Both the position numbers and the translations under genes were made by a program. A stretch of DNA of 64,000 nt from NCBI GenBank assembly GCA_014879945.1, contig JACSRE010000381.1, forward strand, positions 1-64,000, written 5' to 3'. Source of the DNA: Myxococcus sp. (GTDB taxonomy: Bacteria > Myxococcota > Myxococcia > Myxococcales > Myxococcaceae). Below the pieces are notes generated by a model. The model worked only from the letters and a program-made list of their open reading frames with translations, made no database searches and had not been told where the DNA came from. Below, piece after piece: positions 43,743 to 52,137 of the stretch. Every line of letters starts with the position of its first letter. Within the stretch, counting starts at the first letter, position 1.

Positions 43743-44903
43743 ATGCCCGCGCCGCTCTCGCTCAAGGTGCTCGACGCCATCTCTGAGGTGCCGAAGGAGG
43801 CCTGGAACCGGCTCCTGGCCCCTGGAGAAGCGCCGGTCACCCGGTGGGAGTGGATCGACGCGATGGAGCAGTCGGGCTCGGCGGTGCGGGAGCGCGGCTG
43901 GCAGGCGCACCACCTCACCCTGTGGCGAGGCGAGACGCTCGTCGCCACCCTGCCCGCCTACCTGAAGTTCCACTCCATGGGCGAGTACGTCTACGACTTC
44001 GGCTGGGCGAACGCCGCGCAGCAGTTCGGCGTGCGCTACTACCCCAAGCTGCTCATCGGCATGCCGCTGTCGCCGGTCACGGCGCGCAAGCTCCACGTCG
44101 CCGGGGGTGAAGACGTCGAGGCGGTGCGCGGGGTGATGATGACCGCCGCGCTCGAGCTCGCCAAAGACGTCGGCGCCTCGTCGGTGCACGTGCTCTTTCC
44201 CCACGAAGACGAGGCGCTGGCGCTCGAGCAGCTGGGCTTCTTCCGTCGGGCGACGCTCCAGTACCACTGGCGAAACCCGGGCTACCGCACCTACGACGAC
44301 TACCTCTCGCGCTTCGACGCCAAGCGGCGGCACCAGCTCAAGCGGGAGCGCGGGGCGGCGGCCCAGCAGGGCCTGATGCTCCGCACCGTGCGCAGCGCGG
44401 AGCTCACCGGGGTGCACGCCTCGCTGGCGGCGCGCTTCTACGAGGCGACCGCGAGCCGCCACGCCTGGGGCCCGGTGCAGCTGACGCCCGAGTTCTTCCA
44501 GCGCGCCTTCTCGGCCATGCCCGACGCCATCGAGCTGGTGGTGGCGGAGCGGGGGCGCCAGGTGGTGGCCGGGGCCTTCAACCTGCACTCGCCGACGCAC
44601 CTGTTCGGCCGCTACTGGGGCGCCTTCGAGGAGCACCCGTTCCTGCACTTCAACGTGTGCCTCTACCACTCCATCGACGACTGCATCGCCGCGGGCCGGG
44701 TGGAGTTCGAGCCGGGCGCGGGGGGCGAGCACAAGATCAGCCGGGGCTTTCAACCCACGCGCGTGCACTCGGCGCACCGCCTGCTCGACGCGCGCTTCGA
44801 GCAGGCCGTTCGCCGCGCGTGCGACCGTGAAGCCGCCGAGGTCGACCGGGTGGTGGCCGAGTCGCTGGCCATCGCCGGCATGAAGCCGTGGGGGCCGAGG
44901 TAG
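43743..44903 (+). CDS. COG3146 (DUF482) GNAT-like peptidoglycan-type acyltransferase
   Basis: 386 aa. COG3146/DUF482 signatures: AWNRLLAPGEAPVTRWEWIDAME, YLKFHSMGEYVYDFGWANAA, SRFDAKRRHQLKRER and YWGAFEEHPFLHFNVCLYHSIDDCI, ending EHKISRGFQPTRVHSAH. The family belongs to the GNAT/FemAB fold and is annotated as peptidoglycan or aminoacyl-transfer related, without proven substrate. TACGAC lies 8 nt before the ATG. Confidence 0.88.
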   Translation: MPAPLSLKVLDAISEVPKEAWNRLLAPGEAPVTRWEWIDAMEQSGSAVRERGWQAHHLTLWRGETLVATLPAYLKFHSMGEYVYDFGWANAAQQFGVRYYPKLLIGMPLSPVTARKLHVAGGEDVEAVRGVMMTAALELAKDVGASSVHVLFPHEDEALALEQLGFFRRATLQYHWRNPGYRTYDDYLSRFDAKRRHQLKRERGAAAQQGLMLRTVRSAELTGVHASLAARFYEATASRHAWGPVQLTPEFFQRAFSAMPDAIELVVAERGRQVVAGAFNLHSPTHLFGRYWGAFEEHPFLHFNVCLYHSIDDCIAAGRVEFEPGAGGEHKISRGFQPTRVHSAHRLLDARFEQAVRRACDREAAEVDRVVAESLAIAGMKPWGPR

Positions 44904-44956
44904 CGTCGCGGGCCTGGAGGCGGCGGCGCATCCGTGACGGCCGCCGCGACTCTGCT

Positions 44957-45550
44957 ATGAGGGCTCGGGTGCGGTTGCCCCTCGTCCTCACCCTCTGCGC
45001 GGCCTCGTTCGCCTGCGGCCCGACGGTGCCCTCGTACGCCTCGAGCCTGTTCGAGGGCGACGACGAGACGTGGACGGTGACCGGCAACGGCGACGTCGAG
45101 CGGCCCAGCTTCCAGGCCACCGGGGGCAACCAGAACGGCAACATCTGCGCGACCGATGCGCTGGCGGGCGACATCTTCTATTTCGTCGCGCCGGCGAAGT
45201 ACCTGGGCAACGTCAGCGTGGTGTACGGCAAGCGGTTGACGTTCGACCTGAAGACCTCGAGCCAGTTCATGTTGATCAAGGGCCGCGACGTGGTGCTCAA
45301 CGGCGGCGGGCTGGCCCTCATCCAGAACTTCCGCGACGTGCCGGGCCGCGACTGGTCGCCCCGCAGCTTCACGCTCGACGACCAGTCGGGCTGGCTGGTG
45401 GACTCCGCGACGTCCACGGGAGAGCCCGCGAGCGAGGAGCAGCTGCGCACGGTGCTGCGCAACCTCACCGCCATTCGCCTGCGCGGAGAGTTCGTCGACG
45501 GGCCGGGCGACACCACCTGCCTCGACAACGTGTACTTCGGGACGCCGTGA
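44957..45550 (+). CDS. Lipoprotein with laminin B (domain IV) fold
   Basis: About 197 aa. Start candidates are the ATG at 44957 or a GTG at 44969, which has TATGAG 7 nt upstream. Signal VRLPLVLTLCAASFAC. The body matches the laminin B domain: YFVAPAKYLGNVSVVYGKRLTFDL, GRDVVLNGGGLALI, EEQLRTVLRNLTAIRLRGEF and CLDNVYFG, as in laminin/perlecan modules. In animals the domain belongs to extracellular-matrix proteins. Probably a surface lipoprotein involved in binding. The stop overlaps the next gene start (GTGA). Confidence 0.85.
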   Translation: MRARVRLPLVLTLCAASFACGPTVPSYASSLFEGDDETWTVTGNGDVERPSFQATGGNQNGNICATDALAGDIFYFVAPAKYLGNVSVVYGKRLTFDLKTSSQFMLIKGRDVVLNGGGLALIQNFRDVPGRDWSPRSFTLDDQSGWLVDSATSTGEPASEEQLRTVLRNLTAIRLRGEFVDGPGDTTCLDNVYFGTP

Positions 45551-45870
45551 GCGCGCGGGAGTGCACGCAGTGCGGCGCGTGCTGCGTCGCGCCCGACATC
45601 GCCGCCCTCGACAAGCCGCTCGGCCTGGCCTGCCCGCACCTGGGCCCCGACGCCCGCTGCCTGGCCTACCAGTCACGGCCGCAGGTGTGCCGCGACTACC
45701 AGGCCGACGAGCTGTGCGACCGCATCGCCGCGCCGACGCTCGAGGCGCGGGTGGCGAAGTACCTGGCGCACTTCGAGCTGCAGGCCGAGGCCGATGCGGT
45801 GGCGCGCTCGGGGCTGACGAGCCGGGCGGCCTTCTTCGCGCGCAAGGCGCGCCTCGACACCTCGAGGTGA
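45547..45870 (+). CDS. YkgJ-family cysteine-cluster protein
   Basis: 107 aa from a GTG at 45547 that overlaps the preceding stop by 4 bp; the track extends it further upstream in another gene. The cluster is CTQCGACCVAPDIA, CPHLGPDARCLAYQSRPQVCRDY and ELCDRI, the UPF0153/YkgJ pattern thought to bind a metal (Zn or Fe-S). Cytoplasmic; role unknown. Coupled with the laminin-B lipoprotein gene by overlap. Confidence 0.85.
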   Translation: MSARECTQCGACCVAPDIAALDKPLGLACPHLGPDARCLAYQSRPQVCRDYQADELCDRIAAPTLEARVAKYLAHFELQAEADAVARSGLTSRAAFFARKARLDTSR

Positions 45871-45937
45871 TGGAGGGTGCAAGCGGTCGCGCGGTGGAAG
45901 ACACTCGCCGCGCGGTTCTTCTTCGCGGAGGCGCTCC

Positions 45938-47797
45938 ATGCGGTTGGTGAAAGTCGGGCTGGCGGCGGTGAACACCACGGTGGGCGCGTTCAGCGCCAAC
46001 GTCGAGCGCGCCGTCTCGCTCGCCAGACAGCTCTCCGCGCAGCAGACCAGCATCGCCGTCTTCCCCGAACAGTGCGTCGCCGGCTACCCGGCGGAAGACC
46101 TGGTGCAGTGGCAGGCCTTCGTCGACCGCCAGTGGACCGAGCTGCTGCGCTTCGCGAGCGAGACGGCGGGGCTCCCCATGGTGTCGGTGCTGGGGGTGGC
46201 CATCGCGCACCGGGGGCTGCGCTACAACTGCGCCGCGGTGGTGGGCGGCGGGCGCGTCTGGGGCCTGGTGCCGAAGGAGAAGCTGCCCACCTACAACATC
46301 TTCTACGAGGGCCGCACCTTCGCGCGCGGCTCGGCGGGCATGAAGGAGGAGCACCAGGGCGTGCCGTTTGGTGACTTCCTCTTCCAGTGCGACTTCGGCT
46401 GCGTGGGCGTCGAGGTGTGTGAAGACCTCTGGAGCGCCGACGGGCCGATGAAGCGCCGCGCGTACTCGGGCGCCGAGCTCATCTGCAACGTCTCGTCTTC
46501 GCCGTTCCGCATCGGCGTCGAGGGCACGCGCCGTGAGCTCGTCTCGACGCGCGCGGGCGACCACCAGTGCACCATCGCGTACGCCAACCAGGTGGGCGCG
46601 CAAGACGGGCTCATCTTCGACGGCGGCGGCTTCGTCAACCAGAACGGGCGCATGGCGCTCGAGCTGCCGCGCTTTCAGCAGACCTGCGGCGCGGCGGTGG
46701 TCGACCTCGAGCGCACCACGCGGCTGCGCACCGAGAACACCACCTGGCGCGACGACCGCAAGAGCTGGGCGATGGAGAAGCCCGCGGTGCCCGTCATCGC
46801 CGTCGCCGTCACCACGAAACGAGCCGGCCTCACCTACCCCTTCCCGGCCCACCGCAGCTTCTTCCTCCCCGCGCCCGAGCCCCGGCGCACGCCGAAGGAG
46901 CAGTACTGCGAAGACCTGCTCGACGCGCTCGCGATGGGCATCGGCGACTACTACGAGAAGACGAAGGGCTTCACGCGGCTGGGCGTCGCGCTCTCGGGCG
47001 GGCGCGACTCGCTGTTGACGCTCCTCATCGCGCACCGCTACGCCAGCCGCGCCGACGTGCCCATCGAGGTGTTCTCGATGCCCACGCGCTACTCGTCGGA
47101 GGGCACCCGCGCCGCCGCGGCCCTCATCGCGAAGGAGCTGGGCGTGCGCTTCAGCGAGGTGTCCATCGACGAGGCCTTCGAGCGCGAGCTGGCGGCGGCG
47201 AAAGAGATGCTGGGGCCCGGCAGGGAGCTGACGCCCATCACGCAGCAGAACGTGCAGGCGCGGCTGCGGGCGCAGCGCATGTGGAACTGGGCCAACAGCT
47301 CGGGCGGCCTCTTCCTCCAGACGGGCAACATGTCGGAGAAGGCGGTCGGCTACACCACCATCGGCGGCGACCTGATGGGCGCGCTGGCGGTCATCGCGAA
47401 CCTGCCCAAGACGGTGGTGATGTTCCTGCTCGAGCACCTCTTCGAGAAGCACGGCTACGCGGGCATCAAGGCGGTGACGGCGAAGCCCGCGGGGCCCGAG
47501 CTCGCGCCCAACCAGGTCGGCGAAGAGGAGCTGATGCCCTTCCCCATCCTCGACGCGTGCTTCCACCTCTTCGCGGGCGAGAAGCTGTCGCCGGCCGACG
47601 TGACGACGGCGGTGACGACGATGTTCCCCGAGGTGCCCGCGCCGGTGCTGGCCACCTACGTCACCCGCTTCGTGAAGCTCTTCACGGTGAGCATCTACAA
47701 GTGGGTGCAGTCGCCCATCTCGCTGCACGTCGGCGCGCTGGACCTCGACCGCGAGCGCGCGCTGCAGCTGCCGGTGGTGACGCGCACGGAGTGGTGA
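45938..47797 (+). CDS. nadE: Glutamine-dependent NAD(+) synthetase
   Basis: 619 aa, the long bifunctional form. The N-terminal nitrilase-like glutaminase has the triad Glu (FPEQCVAGYPAEDL), Lys (PKEKLPTYNIFYE) and Cys (VEVCEDLW). The C-terminal ATP-pyrophosphatase carries the P-loop LSGGRDSLL and VGYTTIGGDLMGAL. It makes NAD+ from deamido-NAD+ and glutamine with ATP. GGAGG lies 7 nt before the ATG. Stand-alone gene in the cytoplasm. Confidence 0.97.
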   Translation: MRLVKVGLAAVNTTVGAFSANVERAVSLARQLSAQQTSIAVFPEQCVAGYPAEDLVQWQAFVDRQWTELLRFASETAGLPMVSVLGVAIAHRGLRYNCAAVVGGGRVWGLVPKEKLPTYNIFYEGRTFARGSAGMKEEHQGVPFGDFLFQCDFGCVGVEVCEDLWSADGPMKRRAYSGAELICNVSSSPFRIGVEGTRRELVSTRAGDHQCTIAYANQVGAQDGLIFDGGGFVNQNGRMALELPRFQQTCGAAVVDLERTTRLRTENTTWRDDRKSWAMEKPAVPVIAVAVTTKRAGLTYPFPAHRSFFLPAPEPRRTPKEQYCEDLLDALAMGIGDYYEKTKGFTRLGVALSGGRDSLLTLLIAHRYASRADVPIEVFSMPTRYSSEGTRAAAALIAKELGVRFSEVSIDEAFERELAAAKEMLGPGRELTPITQQNVQARLRAQRMWNWANSSGGLFLQTGNMSEKAVGYTTIGGDLMGALAVIANLPKTVVMFLLEHLFEKHGYAGIKAVTAKPAGPELAPNQVGEEELMPFPILDACFHLFAGEKLSPADVTTAVTTMFPEVPAPVLATYVTRFVKLFTVSIYKWVQSPISLHVGALDLDRERALQLPVVTRTEW

Positions 47798-47958
47798 GCG
47801 TCGTCGGCTGACCGCGCCGGACGCAGGGTGGCGCCCTCCGTCGCGACGGGCGAGCGCCTCCACGCCGGGCCGCGCAGCTTCTGCGCGCGCCGCTTCCGTC
47901 ACCAGTCGGTCATGCCCGCCCCGTCGGCCGCCGCGCGACCGCTACGGTGTTCGACGTC

Positions 47959-49317
47959 ATGACGCCCCTGAGAGCCGAGCTGCTGGAGCGCTACGGGACC
48001 CGCCCCGTTCCCCGCTACACCTCGTACCCGCCCGCCAACCACTGGCGCGCGCTGAGCGAGCCCTCGTGGCCGGCGCAGGTGCTGGGCGCGATTCGACGGC
48101 CGCTCTCGCTCTACGTGCACGTGCCCTTCTGCAAGTCGCTGTGCTGGTACTGCGGCTGCAACATGCTCATCGACCACCGGGGCGAGCTGGTGGAGCGCTA
48201 CCTGTCGGCCCTCGAGCGTGAGTTCGAGCTGGTGTCGCAGCGGCTCCCGGCGAACCGCGAGGTCGTTCAGGTGCACCTCGGCGGCGGCACGCCCACGCAC
48301 CTCGGGCCCGCGCAGCTCGAGCGGTTGATCGGCGCCCTGCGCTCCCGGTTCCCCTGGGCGGCCGACGTCGAGGCCTCCATCGAGGTGCACCCGCCCGTCA
48401 CCACCGTCGCCCAGCTCGAGACGCTCGCGCGGCTCGGCTTCAACCGCCTCTCGATGGGCGTGCAGGACTTCGACGCCCAGGTGCAGTCGCGCGTCAACCG
48501 GCACCAGCCCTTCGCGCAGACCCGCGACCTGGTGGCCTCGGCCCGCGCGCTGGGCTTCGAGCGCGTGAACCTGGACCTGATGTACGGCCTGCCGCTGCAG
48601 ACGGTGGAGCGCTTCGCCACGACGCTCGAGCTGGTCAAGCAGCTCGACCCCGACCGCCTGGCGCTCTTCGGCTACGCGCACATGCCGACGCTCAAGAAGC
48701 ACCAGCGGCTGATCGACGCCAACGAGCTCCCGAAGGCCGACGGCCGGCTCGCGCTGCTCGAGCTGGCCATCACCACCCTCGAGCAGGCCGGCTACACGCT
48801 CATCGGCCTCGACCACTTCTCGCGCTCGCACGACGAGCTGGTGAAGGCGCGCGCCAACGGAACGCTGCGCCGCAACTTCATGGGCTACACCACCTGCCGT
48901 GACAGCGAGGTGGTCGCGTTCGGCCCGTCGGCCATCTCGGAGGTCGAGGGCACCTTCCTCCAGAACCAGCACGACGTTCGCGCGTGGTGTGGCGCGCTCG
49001 AGGCCGGGCAGCTCGCCGTCACCCGCGGGTGGGCGCCGACCGCCGACGACGACGTTCGACGCGCCCTCATCATGCAGCTGTTCTGTCAGCTCGACGTCGA
49101 CACCCGGGCCTTCGGCGCCGCGCACGGCATCGACTTCGAGGCCTACTTCGCCGACGAGCTGACGCGCCTGGGCGAGCTGGAGCAGGACGGCCTGGTGCGA
49201 CGGCGGCCCGGGCACCTCACCCTCACCGCCGAGGGGCAGCTGCTGCTGCGCAACGTCGCCAGCGTCTTCGACGCGTACCTGAAGGGCCCGCCGAAGACCC
49301 ACGCGCCGGCGGTGTGA
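47959..49317 (+). CDS. hemN: Oxygen-independent coproporphyrinogen III oxidase
   Basis: 452 aa from the ATG at 47959; a GTG four codons earlier also exists. Radical SAM site VPFCKSLCWYCGC (CxxxCxxC), the HemN start RYGTRPVPRYTSYPPANHW, VHLGGGTPTHL, FGYAHMP, and IGLDHFSRSHDEL for the family. It converts coproporphyrinogen III to protoporphyrinogen IX without oxygen. TACGGT lies 10 nt upstream. Head of the heme region; the aerobic enzyme HemF is at 58032, so both modes are covered. Confidence 0.97.
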   Translation: MTPLRAELLERYGTRPVPRYTSYPPANHWRALSEPSWPAQVLGAIRRPLSLYVHVPFCKSLCWYCGCNMLIDHRGELVERYLSALEREFELVSQRLPANREVVQVHLGGGTPTHLGPAQLERLIGALRSRFPWAADVEASIEVHPPVTTVAQLETLARLGFNRLSMGVQDFDAQVQSRVNRHQPFAQTRDLVASARALGFERVNLDLMYGLPLQTVERFATTLELVKQLDPDRLALFGYAHMPTLKKHQRLIDANELPKADGRLALLELAITTLEQAGYTLIGLDHFSRSHDELVKARANGTLRRNFMGYTTCRDSEVVAFGPSAISEVEGTFLQNQHDVRAWCGALEAGQLAVTRGWAPTADDDVRRALIMQLFCQLDVDTRAFGAAHGIDFEAYFADELTRLGELEQDGLVRRRPGHLTLTAEGQLLLRNVASVFDAYLKGPPKTHAPAV

Positions 49318-49326
49318 GGCGCGCCG

Positions 49327-50301
49327 TCAGCGCAGCCCGGCGCGGCGACGCGCGTCGTACGAGACGATCAAGTCGGCGCCGGCGCGGCGCAACGACACCA
49401 GCAGCTCGGTCATCGCGCGCTCGAAGTCGAGCAGGCCCTTGTCGGCCGCGGCGCGCACCATCGCGTACTCCCCCGACACCTGGTACGCGACGAGCGGGTG
49501 GAGCGTGCGCTCGCGCGCGTCACGAATGAGGTCGAGGTTCGACATCGCGGGCTTCACCAGCAGCAGGTCGGCGCCCTCGTCGACGTCGAGCATCAGCTCA
49601 CGCAGGGCCTCGCGGCGGTTGTGCGCGGGCATCTGGTACGAGGCGCGGTCGCCGAAGGCCGGGGCGCTGTGCGCGGCCGCCCGGAACGGCCCGTAGAGCG
49701 CCGAGGCCATCTTGATGGCGTACGAGACGATGCCCACGTCCTGGCACTTCGCCTCGTCGAGGGCGGCGCGAAGGGCGCCGACGCGGCCGTCCATCATGTC
49801 GCTGGGGCAGACGAAGTCGACGCCGGCCTTCGCCAGCAGCACCGCCAGCTCGGCCAGCTTCGGCAGGGTCGCGTCGTTGACGATGTGCTGGCCCTCGACG
49901 ACCCCGCAGTGGCCGTGCTCGGTGAGGCTGCACAGGCACACGTCTGCCATCAGCACCACCTCGGGCGTCACCCGGCGCGTCAGCGCGATGGCCTCGAGGT
50001 ACTCGTGGAGCGGCTCGGCCAGCGGCTGCGCCTGGTCCCACTTCGCGTCGGGGACGCCGAAGAGCATCACCCCGCCCACGCCGGCGCGGTGGAGCTGCTG
50101 CACCTCTTCGGCCAGCACGTCGCCGCTGAGCTGCCACAGCCCGCTGCCCGCCGACGTCTCTCGCCTCACGCCCTTCCCGTTCACCACGAAGTACGGCTGC
50201 ACCAGGTGCTCGAGCCCCACGTCGACCTCTCTGAAGAGCCGACGAATCGCGGGCGTTCGGCGCAGGCGGCGCAGGCGGGTCGCGGGGAAGGCTTCAGGCA
50301 T
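49327..50301 (-). CDS. hemB: Porphobilinogen synthase
   Basis: 324 aa. Zinc site in MADVCLCSLTEHGHCG (two spaced Cys plus the later Cys). Active-site lysines lie in SYAIKMASALYGPF and LLVKPAMSNLDLIRD. It condenses two 5-aminolevulinate molecules. Start at 50301 (the track runs on to 50742); hemD overlaps it by 8 bp, so they are co-transcribed. Confidence 0.98.
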   Translation of the reverse strand: MPEAFPATRLRRLRRTPAIRRLFREVDVGLEHLVQPYFVVNGKGVRRETSAGSGLWQLSGDVLAEEVQQLHRAGVGGVMLFGVPDAKWDQAQPLAEPLHEYLEAIALTRRVTPEVVLMADVCLCSLTEHGHCGVVEGQHIVNDATLPKLAELAVLLAKAGVDFVCPSDMMDGRVGALRAALDEAKCQDVGIVSYAIKMASALYGPFRAAAHSAPAFGDRASYQMPAHNRREALRELMLDVDEGADLLLVKPAMSNLDLIRDARERTLHPLVAYQVSGEYAMVRAAADKGLLDFERAMTELLVSLRRAGADLIVSYDARRRAGLR

Positions 50302-51004
50302 GGCGGGGCTCCAGGGCAGAGAGGGCTTCGGTGAGCGGCCTCGCGCGGTCGGCCAGCTCCGCGGCGGGGAAGAAGGCGCGCGCGGCGGTGAGCGTCGACT
50401 CGCCACAGCACACCACCCGCTCGGGCGACCGGGGCTGCGCGGCGAAGAAGTTGGAGACGGCCGAGGGGCTCGCGAAGAAGGCCCCGAAGCGAGCCGGGAG
50501 CGCCTTGAGCTGCGACTCCAGCGCGGGCGGGGCGCGCGTCTGGTAGACGATGGAGCGGGTGACGGGCCCCAGGGCCGAGAGCCGCTGCACGGCCTCCTGC
50601 TGCTCGGCGCTCGCGGCCCCGGCGTCGCTCGTCGGGTACCAGAAGACGGGGTCTGAGACGCCGCGGTGGGCCAGGCGCTCCTCGATGGCGCGCGCGAGCG
50701 CCACCACGCCGCCGAAGCCCTCGACGGTGGGCCGGCCGCCACGCTCGCGCAGCAGCCGCGAGGTGGTGGGCGCGATGGCGGCCAGCTCGTCGGGGCGAAC
50801 CGAGGGCAGCACCGCCGCCACCGCGTCGACGGCGCTGGGGCTGGTCAGCACCACCACCCGGTGGCCCTCGGGCCGCCAGCGCGGCACCGGCAGCAGCGCG
50901 CGCTCGATGCAGGGCAGCGCGAACGCGTCGACGCCAGCGGCCCGCAGCGCCTCGGTCACCCGGCGGGCGTCGGCGTCAGCGCGGGTGATGGCCCAGGGCA
51001 ACAC
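50294..51004 (-). CDS. hemD: Uroporphyrinogen-III synthase
   Basis: 236 aa from a GTG. Divergent as usual for HemD, but VVLTSPSAVDAVAAVLP, VFWYPTSDAGAASA, VYQTRAPPAL, FFASPSAVSNFFA and CCGESTLTAAR follow the family order. Cyclises hydroxymethylbilane with ring inversion. Head of a minus-strand hemD-hemB pair, divergent from hemE across 92 bp. Confidence 0.9.
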   Translation of the reverse strand: MLPWAITRADADARRVTEALRAAGVDAFALPCIERALLPVPRWRPEGHRVVVLTSPSAVDAVAAVLPSVRPDELAAIAPTTSRLLRERGGRPTVEGFGGVVALARAIEERLAHRGVSDPVFWYPTSDAGAASAEQQEAVQRLSALGPVTRSIVYQTRAPPALESQLKALPARFGAFFASPSAVSNFFAAQPRSPERVVCCGESTLTAARAFFPAAELADRARPLTEALSALEPRHA

Positions 51005-51017
51005 CCCACGAGTTCTA
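51005..51017 (-). promoter_or_regulatory. Putative -10 element before hemD
   Basis: TAGAAC-N7-GTG on the minus strand, with no Shine-Dalgarno. Partner of the hemE element in the divergent promoter. Confidence 0.35.
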
Positions 51018-51083
51018 CGCCCCGCCAGCGCCGGGCCGGCTCCGACATGACGGAGTTGTGACGAAGCCCGCCCGCCGGTTGGC

Positions 51084-51096
51084 TACTCATCACACC
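51084..51096 (+). promoter_or_regulatory. Putative -10 element before hemE operon
   Basis: TACTCA-TCACACC-ATG. This supports the start at 51097 over the ORF start at 51058. Confidence 0.35.
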
Positions 51097-52137
51097 ATGG
51101 ACAGACGCCAACGCTTCCTCGCCGCGCTCGCGCGTCAGCCGGTCGACCGGCCACCGGTGTGGTTGATGCGCCAGGCGGGGCGCTACCTGTCGGGCTACCG
51201 GGCGGTGCGCGCGGAGCACGGCTTCTGGGAGGTGTGCCGCACGCCCGAGCTCTCGACGCGCGTGGCCCTCGAGCCGCTCCAGCGCTTCGCCCTCGACGCG
51301 GCCATCGTCTTCAGCGACATCCTCGTGGTGCCCGAGGCGCTGGGCGCGGGGGTGTCGTTCGAGAAGGGCGAGGGCCCGCTGTTCACGAACGTGCTGCGCA
51401 GCCGCGCCGACCTCGCGAAGTGGAACACCACCGGGCTGATGGAGCGCCTGGCCTACGTGCCCAACGCGGTGAAGCACCTGTCGCAGACGCTCGACGGCAG
51501 CCACGGCCTCCTCGGCTTCACCGGCGCGCCCTTCACCCTCTTCGCCTACAGCGTGGAAGGCGGCGGCAGCGACGACTTCCGCCACGCGCGCGCGATGTTG
51601 GCCAGCGAGCCGGGCCTGGCGCGTGACGCGATGAACGTGCTGGCTGACGCCATCGTCGAGCTGGGCCTGGCCGAGCTCGCCGCCGGCGCCGACGCGGTGC
51701 AGCTGTTCGACACCTGGGGCGGGCTGCTGACGAAGGACGAGTACCGCGCGCACGTGGTGCCGCCGCTCAACCGCGCGGCCTCGAAGCTCCGCGCGAGCGG
51801 CAAGCCCGTCATCCTCTTCATCAAGGGCGGCATGCACCTGCTCGAGGTGCTCGAGGAGGTCGAGGTCGACGGCGTCTCGCTCGACTGGCGCACCTCGTTC
51901 ACCGAGGCGCGCGCGGCCCTGCCCCACCACCTGCTGCAGGGGCAGCTCGACCCGGTGCTGCTCTTCGCGGGAGAAGAGGCCGTTCGGCAGCGCACCCGCG
52001 CGCTCCTCGACGAGCTCGACGCGCTGCCGGGCGGCAACCGCGGGTGCATCGTCAACCTCGGCCACGGAATCCTCCCGCAGACCCCCGAGCGCAGCGTGGC
52101 CGCGCTGTGTGAAGAGGTGGCGGCGCGCGCGCCATGA
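51097..52137 (+). CDS. hemE: Uroporphyrinogen decarboxylase
   Basis: 346 aa from the ATG at 51097 (MDRRQRFLAAL). PVWLMRQAGRYLSGYR is the family signature with the substrate-binding Arg; FSDILVVPEALG, GFTGAPFTLFAYSVEG, QLFDTWGG and NLGHGILPQTP follow. It decarboxylates uroporphyrinogen III to coproporphyrinogen III. First gene of the rightward heme operon; its stop overlaps hemA (ATGA). Confidence 0.98.
   Translation: MDRRQRFLAALARQPVDRPPVWLMRQAGRYLSGYRAVRAEHGFWEVCRTPELSTRVALEPLQRFALDAAIVFSDILVVPEALGAGVSFEKGEGPLFTNVLRSRADLAKWNTTGLMERLAYVPNAVKHLSQTLDGSHGLLGFTGAPFTLFAYSVEGGGSDDFRHARAMLASEPGLARDAMNVLADAIVELGLAELAAGADAVQLFDTWGGLLTKDEYRAHVVPPLNRAASKLRASGKPVILFIKGGMHLLEVLEEVEVDGVSLDWRTSFTEARAALPHHLLQGQLDPVLLFAGEEAVRQRTRALLDELDALPGGNRGCIVNLGHGILPQTPERSVAALCEEVAARAP

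Noticed and set aside
44750-47902. 1050-aa minus-strand ORF opposite nadE and neighbours
   Set aside because: Low-complexity shadow of high-GC genes; nadE, ykgJ and laminin-B proteins on the other strand are convincing.
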